From: Begonia masoniana
Lineage: Eukaryota > Streptophyta > Magnoliopsida > Cucurbitales > Begoniaceae
Assembly: GCA_022432975.1 (NCBI GenBank)
Contig: CM039512.1
Coordinates: 44,119,124 to 44,183,123 of the forward strand
DNA length: 64,000 bases
Reading direction: 5' to 3'
The notes under the pieces were generated by a model, which did not search any database, was not told the DNA's origin, and worked only from the letters and a program-made list of their open reading frames with translations. The translations under genes were made by a program, and so were the position numbers. Shown piece after piece: positions 55,705 to 64,000 of this stretch. Positions within the stretch are counted from its first letter, which is position 1. Each line of letters begins with the position of its first letter.

Positions 55705-56024
55705 CCAATTGTGCTCCAAAACGCGTCTTACTATCTTGGGAGGGTCTCTTTACATATGTTTCATTTCCATATACTTCGCCAAGCGATGTGGGATTGTGAC
55801 GACCCCTTTTTACGACCCGTCACCTTACGGTTCGCCCGCGCGAACGTACTGCCATCTGGGTTCCGGTTCGTGCAACTATCGTACACATACTTACACATCC
55901 GGGTCATCACATCCTCCCTATTCATAAACCTCTCCAATTGTTAGGACTGACGATTCACTAGTTCACTTAGTTGCCTAATGGTATCATCCCTTTCATCTAC
56001 GACTCTTCGTTGTTCTCTCACCAT

Positions 56025-56163
56025 AATGCTAGTCTTGAAAATCTCACAACCACAATAAATATAGAGGACAATAAAATTCTAAAGGCATACTTACAGTTGA
56101 TGAAATGCCTCCATATAGTGAGTTTGGTTGTTAGGTAGTCTATAGAAACGATTTTAAAACCCA
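56025..56163 (-). other. Leader of the Tekay-like gag element
   Basis: Untranslated region between primer site and gag start. Confidence 0.6.
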
Positions 56164-56178
56164 GGTGCTCTGATACCA
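56164..56178 (-). other. Primer-binding site of the Tekay-like element
   Basis: The minus strand reads TGGTATCAGAGCACC, an initiator-methionine-tRNA site, five bases inside the LTR end. Confidence 0.85.
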
Positions 56179-56183
56179 TTACT

Positions 56184-56242
56184 TGTCACGCCCCGAAAAC
56201 CATCCGATTTTCGGAATGCAGCTGGACATGAAATTTCATAAG
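56184..56242 (-). repeat. 5' LTR stub of the Tekay-like element
   Basis: TGTCACGCCCCGAAAACC on the plus strand is a typical chromovirus LTR end. After about 60 bases it gives way to copia sequence, so nearly all of the LTR is lost. Confidence 0.65.
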
Positions 56243-56245
56243 CTT

Positions 56246-57060
56246 CTAACTCAAATCGTTTTGAGATGTTTGCAAATCTTTGAAATTGTTTAAAATGCAT
56301 AGCAAAAGTCTTTGTACGTTAGTGGCGTTGACATATACCAGCATAAGAAAAGTGGCTGAATTCTTTCGAAAAATAAATAAGGAGGCATGAGATTTCGAGG
56401 CTGAGAAACCCCAGGCAAGCAAAGCATTATATAATTTATTGTACTTGGATCTAGGAGACTGCTTAAGATCATACAAAGCTTTCTTCAATAAGCAAACTGT
56501 AGAAGGTTGAGAAGAATCATTGAAACTTGGATGTTATTGCATATATATTGTATCAATTAAATCACCGTCTAAGAAGACGTTGTTTATATCCAACTGTCGA
56601 ATAGCTCATTCAAGAGAGAATGTCAAAGTTAGAATGGTACGAACTGTGGTAGGTTTAACCACCGGGCTAAAAGTCTCATCATAATCCACACCCACTGTCT
56701 GATCATAACCTTTAGCCACTAGTCAGGCTTTATAGCGACTGACGGAGCCATCTGAATTAAGTTGTACTTTGAAAACTCACTTGCAATCAATGAGTTTGGC
56801 TCTGGATGGTAAAGAAACAAGTTGTCATGCTTTATTCTTGTGAAGAGCTGTCATTTCATGTTGCATAGTTGTCATCCAATGAAGAATTTTAGATGCCTGT
56901 AGAAAGGTTTTTGGTTCAAGGGATAAATCTGCTTGAGCAAAGAGAGCTTTTGGTTTAGAAATACCCTCTTTAGATCTAGTTCGCATGGAATGAGAATTGA
57001 CTATAAGTGGTAGATGTTGCAGTGGAGAGGTGATAGCCGGCACGAGAGGATAAGGCAGGG
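56246..57060 (-). pseudogene. Copia III reverse transcriptase, broken
   Basis: The minus strand shows [56 protein letters not shown], a decayed LDINNVFLDGDL, KALYDLKQSPRSKYNKLYNA and LVYVNATN where the catalytic YVDD should be, so both catalytic aspartates are gone. Several stops interrupt the frame (for example after KNKA and RYKA). It ends before the RNase H region. Confidence 0.82.
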
Positions 57061-57189
57061 TTTAGAAGTTAGGGGTAGGTTTGGGTGTAGTGTTTGGATG
57101 GTTAAGAAATGTAGGAATGGGTAATGGTATAATGAGAAGAGAGAAGGAAGAGGAAGATGTTAAAGGAGGAGTAAAGAAGAAGAAAGGAA

Positions 57190-57960
57190 AAGAAGTATCA
57201 TCAAACATTACATGACGAGTGATATAAACTCTACTAGATATAGAATCAAGACAGAAATAACCCTTGTGATGTGCACTATAGCCCAGAAAAACACAAGAGA
57301 GTGAGCGGAGCTGTAACTTATGTTAATTGAAAGGACGTAGAAAAAGAAAACAAAGACATCCAAACAAACGGAGCGAAGAGTAAGGAGGAATAGAGTGAAA
57401 AAGACACTCAAAAGGAGATTTGTTGTTTAAAACTGGAGTAGGTAAAAAGTTGATCAACGTAGTGGCAGTGCAAAAAGTATAGGGCCAAAAACGTTGAGGC
57501 ACGAATGAGTGAAAGAGTAGTGCTAAACCAGTTTCAACAACATGACGATTTTTTCTTTCAACACCGCCATTTTGATTTGGTGTGTAAGGACAAGAGATTC
57601 GATGATGGATGTCAAGAGATTTGAAAATAGACGATAATGATTGAAATTCACCACCTCAATTGGATTGAACAAATTTAATAGAGAGTCCAAAATGAATTTG
57701 AACAAATTTATGAAAATCCAAAAACACTCGGTGAACATCACTTTTAATTTTAAGTAGAAAAGTCATGTAAACCGAGAGTAGTCATCAATACAGAGTAGAA
57801 AGCACCGATCACCAGTAGTTGAGTTAATAGGGGATGAACCTCAAACATCCATATGCACGAGTTCAAAAGGAGACAAAGCATGAGATAGAGAAATTGAAAA
57901 AGGCAATCGATGGTTTTTGCTCAATTGACAAGCAGTACAAAGTTTTGATGAAGTAAAGTT
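57190..57960 (-). pseudogene. Copia III integrase, broken
   Basis: With frame changes the minus strand gives the zinc-site end CTACQLSKNHRLPF, CIDDYSRFTWLFYL, VQSN followed by a stop and GGEFQSL, CPYTPNQNGGVERKNRHVVE, TLINFLPTPVLNNKSPFE and RLFGCLCFLFLRP. Catalytic-region motifs are recognisable but no single frame survives. Confidence 0.82.
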
Positions 57961-57962
57961 AA

Positions 57963-58646
57963 TTAAAAGAAGATTACATAGACTGAAAATAGAATGTAAA
58001 ACAGAACTAGATGGGTGGCCGAGGCGGGAATGCCATAAATCAGAAATTCAGGCAGATTTGGACGAGGCAATGGCTGAAGTGCTGGCTGCCAAAACGTGAG
58101 ATGCAATAGGATTTTTGTAAAGACCATTACTGACAGAGCCCCGAAGGAGTGTCTAGTGTGAAATTCAACAAAAATTTGATTGTCTCGACATAACTGATGG
58201 ATACTAAGAAGATTATGTGAAAAAATGGGAGCATGAAAAATAGTGTTTAAAAATAGGGGACGGATACCATTTAGAATAATAGCAGATCCAGAACTAGAAA
58301 TAGAAAAAGGATAGTCATCTGCTGTGAAAATTGGGGTGGAGCCATTGTAGGGAGAGGGATTTTGTAGCACAGTGGGAGTTGGTGTGAAATGATGTGTAGT
58401 ACCTGAATCAAACATCCATTGGGCTGTAAAACCTGAGGCAGATGAATCGGGTAGAGGCAGAATATCGGCCGAGTTTGCTTGAGCAGGAGAAGATACAGAA
58501 TTTGGGTAAGTGAGTTCAGGTGGGTATGAGTTGGGTAAAAGGAAGTCGAATTAAAGGAGCTCGGGTATGGGTGATTTTGGGAGATGGGTGGTGGATAACT
58601 AGAGTTCAGGTGTGGGCCATGGTATTGAGGGGGTCGATATGATGCG
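57963..58646 (-). pseudogene. Copia III protease and gag C-terminus
   Basis: The protease motif WMFDSGTTHHFTP is intact and is followed by IFHAPIFSHNLLSIHQLC, a standard copia linker, and a decayed WHSRLGHPSS-like region after a frameshift near 58150. Upstream (58441-58646) is a Pro/Tyr/His-rich gag tail (YRPPQYHGPHLNSSYPPP). The gag N-terminal part would lie beyond the Athila 2 insertion, outside the window. Confidence 0.8.
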
Positions 58647-60243
58647 TGTTGCGAAAAATCGTTATACGCAAGTGTACGTGTCGCAAAAGTAATAAAGTGT
58701 ATATAAAAGTACGAGTGTCGATCCCACGAGGAATAATTATGTTAAAAGTTGAATATCTAATTTCTAGTTTAATTTGAAAAGAAACAATAAATTTAGTGAT
58801 TTGGATTTTTAAAACTAAAATAATTCAAATAAAATAAGTGAACAATTTAAATAAAATATTCTAAAATAAAGAAGTAAGATTATATGTTGAGAAAATCCAG
58901 GGTTCCGATTTCACTTAGCTAATCTTATTTATCAGACCTAATTCAAATAGTTAAATCCTATTTCTATGTGTTGATGGCAATTTCACGAAAATATTTATCA
59001 ATCTCTCTCGAGCAAAGATAAACTTATTCAACTAACGAATTATCACCTCTCGGTCTCTAATCCTGAGAATTAATTGAATACATTAGGAACAAGAAATTAT
59101 ATTACCACTCAAACGCCCTAACTATCTCTAGCCTAGGGTCCTTTTTAAGGCAAAATATTCAGTGCACGGTTAAATTCTCCGCTCTCGCATCCCGAATCAA
59201 CCCTAAAGTTCTTAGTTTTGGTGATCAAGCAAACCTAAGCATTACGTCCAGAATAGATTACTCAACACAGAACAGGAACAGGAAATTAAATACTTGAATT
59301 AAGAAAAATAAATAATCATAACTAGGCTACATCGAAACCCTAGAACAAACGTTTAGTTCATGCTAAAAGGTAAATAAACAACAATAATATTAAATAGTTG
59401 CATAATGAAACAGTGAAAGGAAAAAGAAAAGAAAATTGAAAATATCCTGATCGCCGACGAAAATCGCCTCTGTGATGCTCTCAGTCGCGGCCTCCTAATC
59501 AGACTCCAAGATCCCCCACAATTTAGGTCTGCTAGGTTTTTAATAGTTTCTTTTAACTTGATCAATGGTTGAGATTTAATTTTGCTTCAGATCAATGGCT
59601 CGGATTAAAACACGTTATCTTTCCATATAACAGTTGCTTGGCGATCGGTCTCTGGCTGTGTAAGGCGCACGGTCGCTGCATTCTTCTGCTCCATCTTCAT
59701 GTAAATGTGTGGCAGCGATCAATCTCTGTAGTTTATAGGAATTGATCGCTTCCTCTTTTATGTGTAATGTAACATAGCGATCTATCTCTGGCAGTTGTAG
59801 AGATCGATCGCTGATTCTCTTTAAGTGCTTCAACCGTATCAGTGTAGCGGCGATCGATCTCTGCATTAGATGGAGATCGATCGCTGCTTGAAATTTATCC
59901 AATAGCAGTTCACTGGCTGGCGATCAGTTTCTGGACGGTTTAGAACTCGATCGCTGCTTGCTTCCTGTGGCGATTATAGTGTGTGGCGATCGATCTCTGT
60001 GAATTCATGGAGATCGATCGCCACTTCTCCTTCAATTCTCTTCATGTATGGCTACCGATCTCAAGATTGTTTGGAGATCGGTAGCCACTTCTTCTTTATT
60101 CAACATTTTCAACATTTTCTTTATGTTCCTATTTGTCTGCACACTCACGCAAATCTCGTCAAATTCTTCCAAATCACTTGAGTAAAACTTATCATTTCAA
60201 GTATTAAAGAATATAAATAAGTGCGTAAAATACACACTTATCA
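58647..60243 (-). repeat. Athila 2 3' LTR (1597 bp)
   Basis: It aligns with the 1404-base Athila 1 LTR. The extra length lies mostly in the palindrome array. Confidence 0.9.
59640..60090. repeat. Palindrome array in Athila 2 LTR, about seven units
   Basis: Seven imperfect palindromes built on GCGATCGATCTCTG and GAGATCGATCGC, some strongly mutated. One unit (60050-60088) has changed both arms together to GGCTACCGATCTC and GAGATCGGTAGCC, which keeps pairing. Confidence 0.85.
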
Positions 60244-60257
60244 CACCCCCAAACTTG
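60244..60257 (-). other. Polypurine tract of Athila 2
   Basis: The minus strand reads CAAGTTTGGGGGTG before the LTR, identical to Athila 1. Confidence 0.8.
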
Positions 60258-62283
60258 AATGAAAGCTTGTCCTCAAGCGAACACAAATAATCATAGAAAA
60301 TCAAACAAAATTTATTCAAGAATTAAAAATTAAAGTCTGCAAAACATTTCAAATTTCTATGGTAAAATTATTTAAGTCATAGTTCGCAGCATTTCGTCTC
60401 AGCTTGATAATTGCATGCAAACAAACTATCTAGATAAACACTTTCAATAATATCACTCATGATATCACATTGATAGAAACTTAATCAGAAATTCTTGTGT
60501 GTGTTCGTGCTCAAACTCATTCTCATTTAACTGATAGATCTATAATTGTGTCTTATGAGAAGGGTAATAAAAATAACTCTCAGGGTCACTCCATTCACTC
60601 TTATTGTTCATCAGTCTTGCCCATAATTCACTAATAACACATGTGAATAAACAGAATAAAAGTCGATAGGTCTTTAATTAAGCTTGTAATGTAAGGCCGG
60701 GTTATAAGGTAGGAAATTTTTGGATTCAAGCGAAACTCTAGAGCACAATCCATCCTTATGTCACCCTCACTCCTTACACTCACTTGAACTCTTTTCTAAT
60801 CAGTTAACTTAATAATCCCCCCAAACTTGTCTATCTCTCTATTTTTCAAAACTAACTCCTTTGTCAATGTCAAACATAAAATACAAATAATGATAAGAAC
60901 AACAAATTAAATAGCACATAAAAGATTGTTCTACTATTGAACAATTCAACTTTCTACCTTTTTTTTTTTTTTTTTTTTTTTTTTTGCAGGAACAATAAAA
61001 TCTCAAAATACTAACAACTTAGACAATTGACAAAAGACTTAGCTTTGATTCTCATCACTACTTTCTCCAACTCTCCCCATAATATGTACCAACAACCCTG
61101 TGCTCAATAAACAGGATATTCAAAATAATTTCATGGTAAGCTAAGTTAGGGTTGACAAAATAGTGGTAAATGAAGGCTCAAATAGGAGACTAAGGGTGCC
61201 ATTTAAATGACACAAATGAGGTATGTCAATAAAAGCTCAAACGATTCAAAAATGGCCTAAGTCATTCTCTTATGTCTGCAAAAATCACAATTTATATTCA
61301 TGAATGCAGGGCAAAACCAAGAACAATTTAATTTTCACTAATCACTCACTAAATTTAAATGGAGCTCACTCCCTTTCAGTGTTTGCACTCAAGCACTCCC
61401 TTACTGTGTTTAGGCTCTCGATCTCAAGACAACAATTTATATCATTATCAGCTAAATTTAAATAAGAATGAACATTTCCACACAAACAAGTCTAACTTCC
61501 TAAGCTCCAATCAATGCTACTATCATAAATCATATTATCTCAGAATCTATTCAGAAGTTGAAACATGCATTGATCAACGTTGCAGTCATCGACACTTTAA
61601 ACAAATGAAATAAATAATCATACCATAAAATTTCAAAATATTAAGCAGACTTACCAATCTAAACATGTTTATAAATTTAATTAAAAACCAAATAAAACCC
61701 CCCCAAACTTGATATAAACATTGTCCCCAATGTTAAATAAAGCATACACGAAAAATAGGAAAGGGGATAGTGTACCTCATGTGGGGCCCGGCAGTAGTGT
61801 GGTGGAGCTTCAGTCGAAGGAGCAATTTATCAAGAACTTTTTTTTTTTTTACTTAACAACTAAATAGATAAATACTAACCGAAAATGAAAATACTTGAAA
61901 CGGGAAATGAAAATACGAGAAAAAAAATGAAGTAAGAAGAAAATAAAAAGAAAGAACGATAAAAAGAACGAATTAAAAAAAATAGAAATAGGATTTAAGA
62001 TAAATGGCTAATTAATGGCTAATTAATCTAAAATAAAACTTACTTAGAACAAGAAAAAGAAAGATAAAAAGAAAAGAAAATAATAAATAACATAACAAAA
62101 AAAAAATAAAATAAAATAAAATAAAATGATAAAATGAATAACAGAATTTAAGATAACTAAATTGGACCCTATTTAAAAGCAGAAAAATAAATAACATAAA
62201 AGAAACAATAAATAAATAAAAAGACAATAAAATAAGAAACTAAAGAAAATTAAAAATAACAGTAAGAAAGAAGAAAAAAAAAA

Positions 62284-62314
<31 letters not shown>

Positions 62315-62677
62315 ATGATAAAAAGAAAATAAAATGACTTAATCGGAACCTATTTAAAGAAAAATAAAAATAAAAGACAAGAATTAAAGAAAATAGAGAA
62401 AATAAAATGATATAAGAAACTAAAACATAAAAATAGAAATACTAATAATAATGATAAGAAATAAAATAAAAACAAAAAATAAAAATAAATAACAAATGGG
62501 TTACAAAAGATGATTATTTTTATTTTTATTTATTTTGTTTTTTTTTTTTTTTTTTTTAATTTAATACTAATAAAATGAAATAAAAATAAAAATAAAAAAT
62601 AAAAAGGATACTTGGGTGGGTTGCCTCCCACCAAGCGCTTGTTTTAGCGTCATTAGCTTGACGTTGTAAGCCTCTTG
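60258..62677 (-). other. Athila 2 internal non-coding region
   Basis: 2.4 kb without genes; homologous to 20838-22598 but lengthened by low-complexity A-rich sequence at about 61840-62600, including a long (AAAT)n run near 62280-62315. The internal TCAAGTTTGGGGGG tract near 61700 is conserved. Confidence 0.75.
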
Positions 62678-64000
62678 CTAATCTGGTGCACGGAGAATAA
62701 TAGTAGTATCATTCTGAAAAACCCCGTTAAGATACGGCTTCGCTCTTTGTCCGTTTACTAATTTATCAATTTCAGGAAGCTTTTTGTCTGGCACATTATC
62801 GTCAATTGGCTCATTGCTAGCTGTTGGGTAATTTATGGATTTATATACTTTGAATGTCACCTCGTCATCATATACTTGCAATTTGAGCTCTCCTTTTCTT
62901 AGATCAATAACAGCTCCCCCTGTTGCTAAAAATGGTTGACCTAATATTATCGGGATGCCTCGGTTTTCGTCCATATCAAGAATCAAGAAATCAGCGGGAA
63001 AAATAAACTTGTCGACTTTGACAAGGACATCTTCAATCATCCCATACGGATGCTTTATAGAGCGATCAGCCATCTGTAGGATTACACTGGTGGGCTTTGC
63101 TTCACCAATACCAAGCCTCCGAAATATGGATAGAGGCATCAGGTTAATGCTGGCTCCTAAATCACAAAGTGCCCTTTCAAATATAAAATCCCCAATTTCG
63201 CATGGAATAGTGAAACTTCCTGGGTCTTTCAGTTTTTGTGGAAGCTTCCGTTGAATAATAGCACTGCATTCTTCAGTCAAAGCGATTGTACTGCCGTCTT
63301 CGATCTTACGCTTATGAGACAAAATATCTTTTACAAATTTGGCATATTTAGGCATTTGCTCCAGTGCCTCAGCGAACGGGATGTTGATGTGTAATTGTTT
63401 GAACACTTTCAAGAATTTTTCAAACTGCTTATCCAAATTTGCATTTTTCAGGCGTTGTGGGAAAGGGACTTTTGGGATAATTTCCTTTGGGATGTGGGGT
63501 GGAGCTTCCTGTAGCTCTTGATCCTTTGGTGTGGACTCGGATGATGACGAATGCATTCCGTCATGTGCGACCACTTTCTTATTTTCTTTGGTACAATTTT
63601 CAATTACTGCTCCACTCCTAAGTGTGATGGCATTGCACTGTTCTCTAGGATTGACTTCAGTGGAACTGGGTAATGTGCCCTGAGGGCGACCATTTAGTGC
63701 AGCTGCCATCTGGCCCATTTGTGTTTCTAAGCTTCGAATTTGGGCTGACTGGTTTTGCAAGGTTGTTCGTGTTTCGGCCATAAATTTAGTTGTGTACTCC
63801 CCCATTTCAGCAATCATATTACTAGTGTGTTCTCCCATCTTTGCAATTAAATCCTCCAGATTAGATTTTCTCTCTGGAAACGGAGGTCCCGACTGATTAG
63901 CTTGTGGCATCTGTATGGCGTTGTTCGGGTTCTTCCACGAGAAGTTCGGATGATTGTTGTGCCCCCCATTATAGTAATTTCTGGAATTTTGAAGCGTCGG
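62678..64000 (-). CDS. Athila 2 gag-protease, partial (runs off the window)
   Basis: The frame is open from 64000 down to the stop at 62678, 441 codons including stop; its start lies beyond the window. It corresponds to the C-terminal 56% of the Athila 1 polyprotein: the NHPNFSWK region, the probable coiled coil, the ITLRSGAVIENC segment, FAEALEQMPKYAKFVKDIL, the protease CDLGASINLMPLS and IPIILGQPFLATGG (Athila 1 has GRPF). No stops or shifts are seen. Differences from Athila 1 are scattered substitutions that keep the frame open. Its role is capsid and protease for a non-autonomous element. Confidence 0.88.
   Translation of the reverse strand, partial: PTLQNSRNYYNGGHNNHPNFSWKNPNNAIQMPQANQSGPPFPERKSNLEDLIAKMGEHTSNMIAEMGEYTTKFMAETRTTLQNQSAQIRSLETQMGQMAAALNGRPQGTLPSSTEVNPREQCNAITLRSGAVIENCTKENKKVVAHDGMHSSSSESTPKDQELQEAPPHIPKEIIPKVPFPQRLKNANLDKQFEKFLKVFKQLHINIPFAEALEQMPKYAKFVKDILSHKRKIEDGSTIALTEECSAIIQRKLPQKLKDPGSFTIPCEIGDFIFERALCDLGASINLMPLSIFRRLGIGEAKPTSVILQMADRSIKHPYGMIEDVLVKVDKFIFPADFLILDMDENRGIPIILGQPFLATGGAVIDLRKGELKLQVYDDEVTFKVYKSINYPTASNEPIDDNVPDKKLPEIDKLVNGQRAKPYLNGVFQNDTTIILRAPD

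Larger units (their letters stand above)
54792..55911 (-). mobile_element. Cassandra-type TRIM with three LTRs
   Basis: Flanked by perfect TCCTC duplications. Plus-strand LTR ends are TGTAACGACCC and GGGTCATCACA. Two complete LTRs (54792-55167 and 55536-55911, 376 bases each) and one lacking its first bases (55178-55467) are present. A 68-base internal domain with primer site and polypurine tract separates the middle and right LTRs; only about ten bases of it remain between the left and middle LTRs. Each LTR contains 5S-rRNA-derived sequence, the diagnostic of Cassandra. Unequal recombination between two copies explains the triple structure. Confidence 0.9.
54030..56024 (-). pseudogene. Tekay-like gypsy gag, split by a Cassandra TRIM
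   Basis: Gag starts at the ATG at 56022-56024 (MVREQRRVVDERDDTIRQL), has a stop after VNRQS, and is interrupted at 55911/54792. It resumes with RFHRLRPPTFDRLSPDPL, then AEWIRTMEDMFNY, a TGA near 54567 in place of Trp, SWEEFKVVFYDKYF, VEFTQLRQTGSIAKYVRKF, and a zinc-binding CQKCKKNHPGEC. These features fit the Tekay/Del chromovirus group. The frame ends where the 163-bp tandem repeat begins, so protease onward is missing. Confidence 0.85.
56243..58646 (-). mobile_element. Copia III fragment
   Basis: A third copia element in minus orientation, from the gag C-terminus to the middle of reverse transcriptase. It is cut on the left by the Tekay-like LTR stub and on the right by Athila 2. No LTR of its own is visible. 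Confidence 0.85.
58647..64000 (-). mobile_element. Second Athila-like non-autonomous element (Athila 2), cut by the window end
   Basis: Same layout as Athila 1: LTR starting TGTTGCGAAAAATCG, purine tract, long non-coding region, gag-protease frame. The presumed left target duplication is ATGCG (58642-58646); the other end is outside the window. It is more diverged from Athila 1 than that element's two LTRs are from each other, so it is a separate insertion. Confidence 0.88.

Overview
This is nuclear DNA of a seed plant, most likely a eudicot. The evidence is Ty1/copia and Ty3/gypsy LTR retrotransposons of plant type, Athila-like elements with a tRNA-Asp-type primer site, a Cassandra TRIM carrying 5S-rRNA-derived sequence, and two decayed exons of a plant vacuolar sorting receptor. 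The window is almost entirely nested mobile DNA, as expected in pericentromeric heterochromatin. I see no intact host gene, tRNA, rRNA or organellar segment. A 100-base run of N (5275-5374) is an assembly gap.

Layout: 119-510, a copia integrase scrap; 515-5274, a degenerate minus-strand copia element; 5704-5919, vacuolar sorting receptor exon relics; 5940-7016, a truncated long LTR (copy A); 7017-10135, a second copia fragment split by a 2.1 kb solo LTR; 10599-13150, a complete solo LTR (copy B, duplication ATTTC); 14584-15804, an orphan Tat/Athila-like LTR; 16945-26475, a complete, young, minus-strand non-autonomous Athila element (duplication AAGCT) with an intact 783-codon gag-protease frame and a solo LTR (copy C, duplication AACTA) inside its 3' LTR; 27223-44628, a decayed gypsy element. 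Inside that gypsy element sits a composite (27664-38306) whose two outer LTRs point in opposite directions although it is bounded by a perfect GTAAT duplication. The composite holds another solo LTR (copy D) and a small element with a chimeric gag-like frame. The gypsy 5' LTR also holds a 2.9 kb palindromic array (copy E, duplication TTTTA).

45943-51156 is a 5.2 kb solo LTR (copy F, duplication AAAAC), more than half of it a 24-27 bp minisatellite. 51301-53104 is a gypsy RNase H-integrase pseudogene, 53105-54029 a tandem repeat of about 163 bp, and 54030-56242 a Tekay-like gag split by a three-LTR Cassandra TRIM (duplication TCCTC). 56243-58646 is a third copia fragment, cut by a second Athila-like element (58647 to the window end) of the same non-autonomous family as the first.

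The proteins seen are retrotransposon parts: capsid/nucleocapsid, protease, reverse transcriptase-RNase H and integrase. Only the Athila gag-protease frames look functional; lacking reverse transcriptase and integrase, they would need partner elements. The most unusual content is structural: six related long LTR-like insertions (A-F) with conserved cores, no internal coding region and, in five of them, copy-specific minisatellites or palindromes; palindrome arrays in the Athila LTRs that differ in number between copies; and the opposed-LTR composite. All family assignments come from reading motifs by eye; no database search was run.
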